A stretch of 45,825 nt of DNA from JBGPHT01 sp041484525 (GCA_041484525.1 JBGPHT010000053.1:1-45825), one strand, 5' to 3'; counted from the stretch's first letter, positions 16,168 through 24,528 are shown. Made by a program: numbers and translations. The notes: a model not told the origin generated them from the sequence alone.

Positions 16168-17273
16168 CGATCGCGGGCGGCGGCATTGTGGGCGCGGCGT
16201 GCGCGGCGGAGTGCGCGGCCGGCGGCCTGCGCGTGGTAGTGATCGAGCCCGGTCCGGTGGGCGGCGGTGCCACCGCCGCGGGCATGGGCCACATCGTGGT
16301 GATGGACGACTCGCCCGCGCAAATCGCGCTCACCAATTATTCCCGAACGCTCTGGATGCAACTGGCGCCGGAGCTTCCGGCGGACGTGGAGTACGTCTCC
16401 GCAGGCACCCTCTGGGTGGCGGCGGACGCGGAAGAGATGGCCGAGGTCGAGCGCAAGCGCGGCGTGTACGAGAGCATCGGCGTGCGCTCGGAGGTGCTGG
16501 ACGCGAAGGCGCTGGCCGAAGCCGAGCCGAATTTGCGGCCTGGCCTCGCGGGCGCGCTGCGGGTGCCCGACGACGCCGTGGTCTATCCCCCGTGTGCCGC
16601 CCGGTTCCTGCTGGATCGCGCGCGGGCGCATGGCGCTGAGGTGCGAGTGGGAGCCGCCGCGGCGGCGTTGACGGCCGATGGCATCCAGTTGCGGGACGGC
16701 GCGTTCGTGCCGGCCGGGATCACGGTGAACGCTACAGGCACGTGGGCGCCCGAGCTCACGCCGGGAATCGAAGTGCGGAAGCGGAAAGGGCACCTGGTCA
16801 TCACCGACCGGTATCCACAGTGGGTACGGCATCAACTGGTGGAGCTCGGGTATCTCAAGAGTGCGCATTCCATCAGTTCCGATTCGGTTGCGTTCAACGT
16901 GCAGCCGCGGAAAACCGGACAGTTGCTGATCGGTTCCTCGCGACAGTTCGGTGCGGAGCATTCGGGCGTCGACGCGCCGATCCTCAGCCGCATGCTGCGA
17001 CGAGCCGAGGCGTACATGCCCGGGATTTCGGAACTGTCGGCCATTCGAACGTGGACGGGTTTCCGCGCGGCGACGCCCGACAAGCTGCCGTTGATCGGTC
17101 CAGTGGCGGCGAACCCACGCTTGTGGCTGGCGACGGGCCACGAAGGCCTCGGGATCACGACTTCGCTGGGGACGGGCAGGCTGCTGGCGGACCAGGTGCT
17201 GCGCCGCCCAACCGCGATTCCCTTCGAGCCGTACCTTCCGGGGCGCAAGCGCGAGGAGGCGCTGCATGCCTGA
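16146..17273 (+). CDS. FAD-dependent D-amino acid oxidoreductase, likely D-hydroxyproline dehydrogenase subunit
   Basis: A 375-residue DAO-family flavoprotein. The Rossmann dinucleotide motif GGGIVGAACAAE is at residues 11-22 (Gly11, Gly13, Gly16), with VIEPGPVGGGATAAGMGH next and the C-terminal FAD contact GFRAATPDKLPLIGP ... GHEGLGITTSLGTG. It corresponds to LhpB of Pseudomonas, which oxidises cis-4-hydroxy-D-proline to the pyrroline, passing electrons through partner subunits. The partner here is the fused Fe-S/FAD protein that follows with an 8-base overlap. No signal peptide. Function is inferred from family plus cluster. Confidence 0.87.
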   Translation: MGKGYDVAIAGGGIVGAACAAECAAGGLRVVVIEPGPVGGGATAAGMGHIVVMDDSPAQIALTNYSRTLWMQLAPELPADVEYVSAGTLWVAADAEEMAEVERKRGVYESIGVRSEVLDAKALAEAEPNLRPGLAGALRVPDDAVVYPPCAARFLLDRARAHGAEVRVGAAAAALTADGIQLRDGAFVPAGITVNATGTWAPELTPGIEVRKRKGHLVITDRYPQWVRHQLVELGYLKSAHSISSDSVAFNVQPRKTGQLLIGSSRQFGAEHSGVDAPILSRMLRRAEAYMPGISELSAIRTWTGFRAATPDKLPLIGPVAANPRLWLATGHEGLGITTSLGTGRLLADQVLRRPTAIPFEPYLPGRKREEALHA

Positions 17274-18846
17274 TCCGGTGCGGTTGACGGTGGACGGTCT
17301 TACGGTATCGGTGCCGGCAGGTTCAATGGTTTCGACGGCCGTGGTGTCGGCGGGCGCGAGCGGATTCCGGCAGTCGGTGACGGGCGAGGCGCGCGGCCCG
17401 CTCTGCGGCATGGGCATCTGCTTCGAATGCCGTGTGACGATCGATGGTCGAGCGCATTGCAAGAGCTGTCAGGTTGTGTGCGCCGAGGGCATGGAGATTA
17501 CGGTGGGGCAGGCACCCAGGGATGTGGCCGGCCCCCCGGCCGGCCTGCCTCGCCAGTTGGTCGTTGCCCCAGCAGGCCGGCCGCAGGCCAGGGGGCCTGC
17601 ACCACAATACGACACCCTCGTGATCGGAGCCGGGCCGGCGGGGCTCGCGGCGGCGTGCCGGGCTGCGGAGTGCGGCGCGCACGTTGCCATCATCGATGAC
17701 AATCTGCGACCGGGCGGACAGATCTGGCGCGCTGATATCAGCAAGAGATCCAGCCCGGCGGACGCGTGGGTGCGGATGGCCCAAGACCGGAGCGTGGAGG
17801 TTATCGCCGGTGCGCGAGTATTCGCAGCGCCGGAGGCCAAATGTCTCGCAGTCGAAATTCCCGAAGGCGAGCTTGCCTTGTCTTACCGCAATCTCATCCT
17901 CGCGACCGGCGCGCGCGAGCGGTTCCTGCCGTTCCCGGGCTGGACGCTGCCTAACGTGATGGGTGCAGGGGGACTGCAGGCACTGGCAAAGTCCGGGCTG
18001 CCGGTGAAGGGTAAGAAGGTGATCGTGGCGGGCAGCGGACCTCTGCTCCTTGCTGTCGCGCGGTACATGAAGGACCACGGCGCAGACCTGCGACTGCTGG
18101 CCGAGCAGGCGGACCAAGCGTCGCTGTTGCGCTTCGCGCTCGGGTTGGCCGCGCATCCGGGCAAACTCGCGCAGGCTATCGGATTCCGTGCGGGCCTGCT
18201 CGGGACGCGCTATCTGACTTCCTGTTGGCCGGTTTCGGCGCAGGGATCGGAGAAGCTCGAAAGCGTCACTCTGCACCGCGGCGGCCGCACCTGGACGGAG
18301 CCGTGCGACTACCTGGCCTGCGGCTTCGGGCTGATCCCGAACACCGAAGTCGCGGCGCTGCTCGGCTGCGCGATGAGCCAGACCGGCGTGGCGGTGAACG
18401 AGTTTCAAGAGACATCCGTCGCCGGCGTGTACAGCGCCGGCGAAGCCACCGGCATCGGTGGCCTCGACCTGGCGCTAGCGGAGGGAGAGATCGCGGGTTA
18501 CGCCGCAGCGGGGAAACACGAGACCGCGAAACAGCGATTCGGCGCACGCGAATCGCACCGCCGGTTCGCCGTGGCACTCGAGCGGGCGTTCGCCCTGCGC
18601 GACGAACTCAAGGCGCTGGCGCAGGCGGACACGATGGTCTGCCGCTGTGAGGACGTGACCCTCGGGCGGTTGCGGCAATTCGGCGGATGGCGCGATGCCA
18701 AGCTGCACTCCCGCTGCGGCATGGGGCCCTGCCAGGGACGGGTGTGCGGCGGTGCGGTGGAGTTCGTGCTGGGCTGGAAGGCCGCATCCGTGCGCCCCCC
18801 GCTGTTTCCGGCGCGCGTCGCGAGCCTGCGGGCGTCGGGCGAATGA
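17266..18846 (+). CDS. Fused 2Fe-2S and FAD/NAD(P) oxidoreductase, likely D-hydroxyproline dehydrogenase subunit (LhpF+LhpE fusion)
   Basis: A 526-residue fusion. Residues 1-85 form a small 2Fe-2S domain of the HcnA/Fer2_4 type, with cysteines at 47, 52, 55 and 68 (also 65 and 72). Residues 116-400 form a pyridine-nucleotide-disulphide-type flavoprotein, with GAGPAGLAAACRAAE at about 121-135, a second nucleotide site KKVIVAGSGPLLL and GVYSAGEATGIGG. The C-terminus carries a BFD-like 2Fe-2S site (Cys459, Cys461, Cys484, Cys489, Cys494). In Pseudomonas these are separate proteins, LhpF and LhpE. The linker (about residues 86-115) is a Pro/Gly/Ala/Arg stretch encoded by an imperfect GC palindrome. 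It is the last gene of the cluster; no semialdehyde dehydrogenase follows. Confidence 0.86.
   Translation: MPDPVRLTVDGLTVSVPAGSMVSTAVVSAGASGFRQSVTGEARGPLCGMGICFECRVTIDGRAHCKSCQVVCAEGMEITVGQAPRDVAGPPAGLPRQLVVAPAGRPQARGPAPQYDTLVIGAGPAGLAAACRAAECGAHVAIIDDNLRPGGQIWRADISKRSSPADAWVRMAQDRSVEVIAGARVFAAPEAKCLAVEIPEGELALSYRNLILATGARERFLPFPGWTLPNVMGAGGLQALAKSGLPVKGKKVIVAGSGPLLLAVARYMKDHGADLRLLAEQADQASLLRFALGLAAHPGKLAQAIGFRAGLLGTRYLTSCWPVSAQGSEKLESVTLHRGGRTWTEPCDYLACGFGLIPNTEVAALLGCAMSQTGVAVNEFQETSVAGVYSAGEATGIGGLDLALAEGEIAGYAAAGKHETAKQRFGARESHRRFAVALERAFALRDELKALAQADTMVCRCEDVTLGRLRQFGGWRDAKLHSRCGMGPCQGRVCGGAVEFVLGWKAASVRPPLFPARVASLRASGE
17526..17604. repeat. GC-rich palindromic repeat inside the fusion gene's linker
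   Basis: GGCCGGCCTGC at 17538-17548 is exactly mirrored by GCAGGCCGGCC at 17572-17582, around a 23-base loop. Flanking GGCC/CCGG and GGCC/GGGGGCC runs extend an imperfect hairpin on both sides. It sits between the two domains, stays in frame, and encodes only low-complexity linker. It looks like an intergenic-type repeat captured in coding sequence. Only one copy is in this window, so mobility cannot be judged. Confidence 0.55.
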
Positions 18847-18892
18847 ACAGAGTTTAACGGAACCCCTCGATAGGGTGGTGCGTCTTCCAGGC

Positions 18893-19702
18893 ATGCAGTT
18901 TCGAGCCATCCTGTCGGTCGCGCTTCTACGGCTCGCCTTCGCAGCCCCACAAACACCTGACACTACCGAACTGGTCCGCCGTTCCATGCGCTCCGTGGAT
19001 GAGAACCACAAGAAGCAGCGCCAGTACGCTTACCGCGACTACAGGGTGACGATCGATCGCGACACCAAGGGAAAGGAGACTGGGCGCGAGACGATGACAT
19101 GGGACGTCGTCGGCCTGGAGGGCTCGACCTACAAGAAGCTGGTGATGCGGAATGACAAGGCGCTCTCCGCGAAAGAGCAGAAGCAGGAAGAGGAGAAGTT
19201 GCGCAAAGAGGAGCAGATCCGGAAAGAGGAGAATTCCGGGAAGCGGCCGCGCCGGATCTTCTCGCTTTCGTACAGCTTCTTTCTGCCGTACCAGAAGCTG
19301 GCCGCCATCTACGATATGAAGCCGGCGGGCGAAGGGGAAGTCGACGGACGCCATACGTTCTTGGTCACCGCCACACCCAAGGCTGATTTCCGCCCGGCGA
19401 CCGATGACGAAAAGGAAGCGCTGAACTACAGCCTGAAACTGGGGCTGGAGGATTCGGAAGCGTTTCCGGTGCGCATCGATGGCGACGTTAGCGGCGAACA
19501 CTCGCGGATGCAGAAGGGCAGCCACTTTCGGCAGGACTCGATGCGGCTCAACGACGCCTGGGTGGCGAAGACTGTCACGTTTGACTTCTCCGCGCGCATC
19601 GTGAAGCTGTTCACGGCGAGGGGCGTGATGACAGAGACCTTCTCCGACTACCACAAGTTCCAGGTGGATTCGAACATCGTGGAATTTACGGAGAAGCGAT
19701 AG
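18893..19702 (+). CDS. Secreted hypothetical protein with charged helical insert
   Basis: A 269-residue exported protein of unknown function. Residues 1-18 form a signal peptide (ILSVALLRLAFA). After TPDTTELVRRSMRSVDENHK come strands resembling an outer-membrane lipoprotein-sorting type beta domain (YAYRDYRVTIDRDTKGKETG). There is a strongly charged helix rich in Lys and Glu (about residues 88-118), then FSLSYSFFLPYQ. The C-terminal half has a beta pattern ending TETFSDYHKFQVDSN. I chose the ATG at 18893 because the signal peptide begins there; the frame extends upstream into the preceding gene. A TAGGGT hexamer 16 bases upstream is a possible -10. Confidence 0.66.
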   Translation: MQFRAILSVALLRLAFAAPQTPDTTELVRRSMRSVDENHKKQRQYAYRDYRVTIDRDTKGKETGRETMTWDVVGLEGSTYKKLVMRNDKALSAKEQKQEEEKLRKEEQIRKEENSGKRPRRIFSLSYSFFLPYQKLAAIYDMKPAGEGEVDGRHTFLVTATPKADFRPATDDEKEALNYSLKLGLEDSEAFPVRIDGDVSGEHSRMQKGSHFRQDSMRLNDAWVAKTVTFDFSARIVKLFTARGVMTETFSDYHKFQVDSNIVEFTEKR

Positions 19703-19731
19703 ACCGCTCATCGGTCTACTATGTAATTATC

Positions 19732-20265
19732 ATGCCGGTTGAGTTCACGATCTCCTACCTGGCCGATGCCCAGGCGATTTTACGCCAGTACAAGCAAATG
19801 GGCGACCGGGCCATGCAGCAGGTAAACGACCAGCAACTGTTCGAAACGCTGTCGGGCGAGGCCAATTCCATCGCCATCACGGTGAAGCATATCGCGGGGA
19901 ACATGCGCTCGCGGTGGACGGATTTCCTGACCACCGATGGCGAGAAGCCCGACCGCAACCGCGACTCCGAGTTTGTGGACCCGCCGGCCACGCGCGTGGC
20001 GCTCCTCGACACATGGGAGGCAGGATGGGCGCTGGTGTTTGGTGCGCTCGATGGGTTGTCGGATCTCGACCTGGGGCGGACGGTGCTGATCCGGGGCGAG
20101 AAGCATTCCGTGATGCAGGCGATCAATCGTCAGATGGCGCACTACGCGTCCCACGTGGGCCAGATCGTGCTGTTGGCGAAGCATTTCGCGGGGGAGCGCT
20201 GGCAGTCGCTGAGCATTCCCAAGGGAAAGTCAGCGGAGTTTCTGGCGAGACCGGCCCAGAAGTAG
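19732..20265 (+). CDS. DUF1572 / DinB-superfamily protein
   Basis: A 177-residue protein of the DUF1572 branch of the DinB superfamily: YLADAQAILRQYKQMGDRAM, SIAITVKHIAGNMRSRWTDFLTTDGEK, and INRQMAHYASHVGQIVLLAKH. The three histidines in those stretches fit the superfamily's metal triad. The reaction is unknown. The ATG at 19732 is preceded by TATGTAATTATC, which resembles a near-leaderless -10. It is convergent with the amidohydrolase operon, and a short hairpin covers both stop codons. Confidence 0.82.
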   Translation: MPVEFTISYLADAQAILRQYKQMGDRAMQQVNDQQLFETLSGEANSIAITVKHIAGNMRSRWTDFLTTDGEKPDRNRDSEFVDPPATRVALLDTWEAGWALVFGALDGLSDLDLGRTVLIRGEKHSVMQAINRQMAHYASHVGQIVLLAKHFAGERWQSLSIPKGKSAEFLARPAQK

Positions 20266-20287
20266 AGCCGCCGACTATTGGCGGCTC
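20265..20287. terminator. Shared hairpin between convergent genes
   Basis: GAGCCGCC (20265-20272) pairs perfectly with GGCGGCTC (20280-20287) around a 7-base loop. The stop codons of both convergent genes fall on or in it. There is no clean U run on either side, so it may act as a weak bidirectional terminator or a 3'-end protector. Confidence 0.42.
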
Positions 20288-21618
20288 ATATACTTGTCGG
20301 CGAGGCGGGTCTGCTTGTTGACGAGCGCGACTTCCTTGCCCTTGATGAGCAGGTACTTCACCTGGGTCTGGATTTCGAGCGGATCGCCATCGGTGACGAT
20401 CAGGTCCGCGACTTTACCCTTCTCGACCGAGCCCAGCTTGTCGCCGGCGCCCCAAATCTGCGCGGGGTTAATGGTGACGGCCTTCAACGCTTCGGCGTAT
20501 GGAAGTCCGAACGCCACCGCGGTCGCGGCCTGGTAGGGCAGGTTGCGGACGAATTCATTGGTGAATGTCCCAAACGCGAATTTCACTCCGGCTTTGAAGG
20601 CTTCAGACGGAAGCGTGAATGCCTGATCGTAGGGATCGTCCTCGGCTTCAGGTAGCGCCAGAACGCGACCCAGAATCACCGGAATGTTCTTGGCTTTCAG
20701 CTCCGCCGCGGCCTTGCCCAGCTCGCGCGGCTGCAGAATCACGATCTTGATGTTCTGTTTTTCGGCGAACGCGATGGCGTCGTGGATGGTGTGTTCGCGG
20801 CTGGCGGAAACGGCCGCCGGAACCTTGCCTTCCAGAACCGGGATCATGGCTTCGAACTTCAAATCGCGCACGAATCCGGGGGGATTAGCGGCCCGCGCCT
20901 TTTGATACCTGCGCGCCTCGTCGAAGAAGTCGGCGAGTTTTTGGATCTGCTGCTGATACGCGCGGAGCTGCTGGGTGTAGCCGCCGGCCGCACCGCCTGC
21001 GCCGATCAGTTCGAGAACGCTATCCGGAGCGGGCCCGCCACCACCGCGTCCACCGCGCCCGCCCAAAGTCGGGAACAGGATGTGAAGGGCGGCAGAGCGG
21101 TTGATCTCCATGTCTTCCCACGTCCAGCCGTCGGTGTGGATGAGCGCCGCTTGCCCGGAAATCATCTGCCGATCGCCGCCGCCGAAGCGTCCACCGCCAC
21201 CACCGCCCGAAGAGGGGAAGGTCATGGCGCTGGTGATTCCGTTCACACGCACCACGGAGAAGTGTTCACTCTCGGGGTTCACCGCCACCAGCGCACGCAA
21301 CTGCGGCATGAACTCGCCCAATTCACCGGTGTCCACGGACTCGCGCACGGCACTGATCTCCGACATGCCCAGCTCCGTGCCGGAATCCAGCATGCCCGGA
21401 TAGACGCGAAGGCCCTTGGCCTCGATCGTCTTCACGCCTTTCGGCGCCACCAGTCTGGCGCCGATGTCGGCGATCTTGCCGTCCTGGATCAGCACCGAAA
21501 CGCCCTTCATCTCCGCTCCCTCGACCGGGTAGACGTCGGCGTTATGGATGAAGACTGTTTGCCCGTATGCCGTCGAGGCCGCGATGCCGCACCCAATTAG
21601 AATCCCGAATAACCTCAT
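20275..21618 (-). CDS. Secreted amidohydrolase-like protein lacking the metal HxH (third of trio)
   Basis: A 447-residue exported protein (signal peptide about residues 1-19, AYG-Q). It keeps the urease-superfamily shell: VFIHNADVYPVEGAEMKGVS at the start and AVTINPAQIWGAGDKLGSVEKGKVADLIVTDGDPL at the end. Where the metal-binding HxH should stand it reads YPGMLDSGTELG, and the usual late Asp region reads FAFGTFTNEF. Both the binuclear site and the catalytic Asp appear lost. Gly-rich loops (SGGGGGGRFGGG, GGRGGRGGGG) interrupt the middle. Its start overlaps the previous gene's stop (ATGA). It is probably a non-catalytic partner of the middle gene; the alternative is a different metal site not visible to me. 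Confidence 0.8.
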   Translation of the reverse strand: MRLFGILIGCGIAASTAYGQTVFIHNADVYPVEGAEMKGVSVLIQDGKIADIGARLVAPKGVKTIEAKGLRVYPGMLDSGTELGMSEISAVRESVDTGELGEFMPQLRALVAVNPESEHFSVVRVNGITSAMTFPSSGGGGGGRFGGGDRQMISGQAALIHTDGWTWEDMEINRSAALHILFPTLGGRGGRGGGGPAPDSVLELIGAGGAAGGYTQQLRAYQQQIQKLADFFDEARRYQKARAANPPGFVRDLKFEAMIPVLEGKVPAAVSASREHTIHDAIAFAEKQNIKIVILQPRELGKAAAELKAKNIPVILGRVLALPEAEDDPYDQAFTLPSEAFKAGVKFAFGTFTNEFVRNLPYQAATAVAFGLPYAEALKAVTINPAQIWGAGDKLGSVEKGKVADLIVTDGDPLEIQTQVKYLLIKGKEVALVNKQTRLADKYMSRQ

Positions 21619-22964
21619 TGGCCCTGCCTCCCGGCCGGCCGCTGTTGGGGCCGCTGCTGATTCTGCTTTTCCTTTTCGATCAGCTTCTGCTTCTCGGTAC
21701 TCTTGGCGGCTCGACCGCTCACTTCCTTGTCGCGATCGAAGTAGACGGTGCCGTCGATCAGCACCTTCTGCACCTTGGCGTAGTCCGAGAGCGGAAACTT
21801 GTCGAAGATGACGAGGTCGGCGTCCTTGCCCACGTCGATCGATCCCACGCGATTGTCGATACCGAGCTGCTTGGCGGGGTTCAGCGTCACCATGGCGAGC
21901 GCCTCGGTTTCATTCATGCCGCCGTACTTCATGGCCTTGCCGGCCTCGCTATTCAGATGGCGCATCAACTCGGCGTCATCGCTGTTGAGGCTGACCACTA
22001 CGCCCTTCTTCGTCATGATGGCGGCGTTGTATGGAATGGCGTCGAACGCCTCCACCTTGTACGACCACCAGTCGCTGAAAGTGGATGCGCCGGCGCCGTG
22101 GGCCGCGATCTCCTTGGCCACCTTGTAGCCTTCAAGCACGTGCTGAAAAGTTCGAATCTTGAAGCCGTAATCATCGGCCACGCGGATCAGCATCAGGATC
22201 TCGTCGGCGCGATAGCAGTGCGAGTGCACGTAGCGCTTACCCTCGAGCACTTCCTTCAGCGGTTCCAGCTTCAGATCCTTGCGCGGCGGGATGGGGTGCT
22301 CGCCGCGGGCGACCTTGGCGCTGTAGCCGTCCCACTCGGCCTTGTAAGCTTTCGCTTCATTGAAGGCCTCGCGGATGGTGTCTTCGACGCCCATGCGGGT
22401 GGCGGGATAACGCGCCTGCACCGTGGTGGTAGCGCCGCGGCCGCCCTGCGGATTGCCGGCGCGCTTCGGATTCTCGCCCAGCGCGAACTTGATGCCCGGA
22501 GTGGCGCCTTCGAAAATCATCCCCTGGGCGTCCTTGCCCCAGCGCATTTTGAGCGGCAGCGTCTGGCCGCCGATCGAGTTGGCCGAGCCGTGCAGGATGT
22601 TGGCGGTGGTCACGCCACCGGCCAGCGCGCGATAGATGGCGATGGCTTCGGGGTCGATCACGTCCTTGATGTCCACCATGGACGAGACCGACACGCTGCC
22701 TTCGTTGATGCCGCCATCCGCCGCGATGTGCGAGTGGCAATCGATGATTCCGGGAGTCACGTACTGGCCGCTGGCGTCGATGACAATGGCGCCCAGCGGC
22801 ACCATCACCTTCTCACCGACTTCGGCGATCTTGCCGTCCTTCACGACGATCGAGCCCTTGATGGTGCCCTTCGTCACCGTCATGATGGTGGCATTCTGAA
22901 TCACGTAATTCTGGGCGCACAGCGGCGCCAATGTCGCGAGAGCTGCAATCAGGAATCGTCTCAT
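21615..22964 (-). CDS. Secreted amidohydrolase with intact metal motif (middle of trio)
   Basis: A 449-residue exported metal-dependent hydrolase of the imidazolonepropionase/prolidase-like type. Signal peptide residues 1-18. His77 and His79 in TPGIIDCHSHIAAD form the HxH. YVHSHCYRADEILMLIRVAD and FQHVLEGYKVAKEIAAHG supply the later histidines, and VSLNSDDAELMRHL carries the Asp. The C-terminus GSIDVGKDADLVIFDKFPL is typical, followed by a Gln/Pro/Arg-rich tail. It is the only member of the three that looks catalytically complete. Overlaps of 4 bp with both neighbours suggest coupled translation and a complex. Substrate unknown; peptides or cyclic amides are guesses. Confidence 0.86.
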   Translation of the reverse strand: MRRFLIAALATLAPLCAQNYVIQNATIMTVTKGTIKGSIVVKDGKIAEVGEKVMVPLGAIVIDASGQYVTPGIIDCHSHIAADGGINEGSVSVSSMVDIKDVIDPEAIAIYRALAGGVTTANILHGSANSIGGQTLPLKMRWGKDAQGMIFEGATPGIKFALGENPKRAGNPQGGRGATTTVQARYPATRMGVEDTIREAFNEAKAYKAEWDGYSAKVARGEHPIPPRKDLKLEPLKEVLEGKRYVHSHCYRADEILMLIRVADDYGFKIRTFQHVLEGYKVAKEIAAHGAGASTFSDWWSYKVEAFDAIPYNAAIMTKKGVVVSLNSDDAELMRHLNSEAGKAMKYGGMNETEALAMVTLNPAKQLGIDNRVGSIDVGKDADLVIFDKFPLSDYAKVQKVLIDGTVYFDRDKEVSGRAAKSTEKQKLIEKEKQNQQRPQQRPAGRQGQ

Positions 22965-24376
22965 TGGTTCACCCCCGGATCGTCGGTAACCGGGCCCCGT
23001 CCGCCCGTCGGAGTCTCCGGCGCGGGCGTATACTTCCTGCCGTCCACGAAAACCATTTCCACGCGCGTGCGATCCTCGAAGATCTCACCGCGCGTCAAAA
23101 CGAGATTCGCGATTTTGCCCTTCTCGATCGAGCCCACGCGATCCGCCACGCCGTAGATCTCGGCCGGCGAGAGCGTGAGGGCGCGGACGGCATCCTCGCG
23201 CGAAAGGCCGGCGTCGATCGCCTTCTTGACCGCCCGCTGAAAATCGCGAGGCTGCTCGATGCCATCCGAGTAGAGTGCGAATTTCACGCCCGCTTTCTTG
23301 AGCAGGCCGGGAGCGGAAGCTGCCTTGTCGCGCGTCTCCAGAGTGCGGAAGCTGTCCTCTTCTTCCGGATCGGCGTCGCGCGCTTTCTCCGGCCACCGCA
23401 TGCTAACAAGCAGCGGGACGTTGGACTTCTTGAGTAGATCGGCCGCCTCGGGACGGTAGCTTTCGCGGCCGCCGTAGAGGATGGTGGGCTGCTTTAGCTC
23501 CGCGGCGAACCGCAGCATGCGATCGAGTTCGACCAGCCGGTTGGCGTTGAGCAGAATCCGCTTCGAGGCCAGCAGACCTTCGAGCGCGCGATCATATTCC
23601 GGCCGCTGCATGCCCCTCGGGTCTTTCTCATATGCGGCTTTGACCAGTTTGTAATGGTCCAGATCGAGATAGAGTTGGCGAACGTAGGAGATCACGCCCA
23701 TCAACGCGCTGGGGAATCCGCCGCCGCCACCGCCGAAACCGCCGCCGCCACCGCCGAAACCGCGGCCGGCGGACACCGAAATGTATTGGCCGACGGGCGA
23801 AGCCAGCACCATCTCGCCCGGCTTTTCGCCGGAGAGCAGGTCGATGATCGCGCCCTGCCCGCCGAAGATGCCGCGCGTCGGGAAGGTAGCTACCGTGGTG
23901 ATGCCGGCGCCGCGAATGGTTTCGATGCGCCGGTCGGTGGCCTGCAACTCATCGGCGGCGAGCAGCCAACTGGTGGTCTGCGGACGGTCCTGCGGACCCA
24001 TCGAGCGCGCCACGGGAGCAGCCGGCGTCGCCGCCGGAGCCGCCGGCGTGGTGGTGGTCTGCGCGCCGCGCCCGCCCCGTCCACCGGTTGCCGCTGCCGC
24101 GGCGGGAGCAGCGCCCGGCATTCCGACGGTGCTCAGAGAATCGATCAGGCCGGGGTAGACGGTGAGGCCATCGCCTTCGACTATCCAAGCGTCGGCCGGG
24201 ACCTGCACGTTCTCGCCGACTGCTTCAATCAGTCCGTTGCGAACGACCACCGTGCCCTTGGCAATGACCGGGCCGCTGACCGTCACAATCTTCGCGTTGC
24301 GGATCGCCACCGCCGAGGGGGCCTCGGCGAGGGCGTAGGCGCACAAAAGGAGCAGCGCTGTTACCAGTTTTTTCAT
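22961..24376 (-). CDS. Secreted amidohydrolase-like protein lacking the metal HxH (first of trio)
   Basis: A 471-residue exported protein with signal peptide MKKLVTALLLLCAYALAEA; the ATG at 24376 is chosen because this peptide begins there. The N-terminal beta domain (VAIRNAKIVTVSGPVIAKG) and C-terminal AVRALTLSPAEIYGVADRVG are family-like. At the HxH position it reads YPGLIDSLSTVG, so that site is absent, while an Asp in FALYSDGIEQP remains. A Gly/Phe-rich segment near residue 215 comes from a tandem DNA repeat. It begins the operon, with TATAAT 12 bases before the ATG. Paired with the intact middle gene, it may be a structural partner. Confidence 0.8.
   Translation of the reverse strand: MKKLVTALLLLCAYALAEAPSAVAIRNAKIVTVSGPVIAKGTVVVRNGLIEAVGENVQVPADAWIVEGDGLTVYPGLIDSLSTVGMPGAAPAAAAATGGRGGRGAQTTTTPAAPAATPAAPVARSMGPQDRPQTTSWLLAADELQATDRRIETIRGAGITTVATFPTRGIFGGQGAIIDLLSGEKPGEMVLASPVGQYISVSAGRGFGGGGGGFGGGGGGFPSALMGVISYVRQLYLDLDHYKLVKAAYEKDPRGMQRPEYDRALEGLLASKRILLNANRLVELDRMLRFAAELKQPTILYGGRESYRPEAADLLKKSNVPLLVSMRWPEKARDADPEEEDSFRTLETRDKAASAPGLLKKAGVKFALYSDGIEQPRDFQRAVKKAIDAGLSREDAVRALTLSPAEIYGVADRVGSIEKGKIANLVLTRGEIFEDRTRVEMVFVDGRKYTPAPETPTGGRGPVTDDPGVNQ
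23718..23759. repeat. Two tandem 21-bp repeats encoding Gly/Phe-rich loop
   Basis: Two identical 21-base units of CCG-rich sequence ending in AAA stand in tandem. On the coding (minus) strand each encodes Phe followed by six Gly. Such units can expand or contract in frame, changing loop length in the first amidohydrolase-like protein. Confidence 0.8.
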
Positions 24377-24388
24377 AAGGCAATGCGT

Positions 24389-24394
24389 ATTATA
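24389..24394 (-). promoter_or_regulatory. Candidate -10 box (TATAAT) of the amidohydrolase operon
   Basis: On the minus strand a consensus TATAAT ends 12 bases before the ATG at 24376, giving a predicted leader of only about five bases. No good -35 hexamer is visible at 16-18 bases. Confidence 0.48.
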
Positions 24395-24406
24395 TAGCTT
24401 TCGATT

Positions 24407-24437
24407 ACCCAATCCGGGGGGACCCAAACCTGGGGGC
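24407..24437. repeat. Imperfect tandem 15-bp repeat in the amidohydrolase/purM divergent region
   Basis: ACCCAATCCGGGGGG (24407-24421) is followed at once by ACCCAAACCTGGGGG (24422-24436). The pair lies just upstream of the operon's -10, where an activator or repressor could bind. The rest of the 163-base intergenic region holds the purM -10 candidate and nothing else I recognise. Confidence 0.35.
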
Positions 24438-24528
24438 GGTTAGTCACTCTAAGGCGCGGAAAGTACCCTCGAGGTTACAGCGAGACGAATCTCCGGGGGC
24501 TGCGTACGGGCTCTCGGCGGGGCTGTCG

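Noticed and set aside
21567..23156. A 529-codon plus-strand frame across two amidohydrolase genes
   Set aside because: The composition is typical of a shadow (His, Arg, Val repeats) and the minus strand has clear family motifs and signal peptides.
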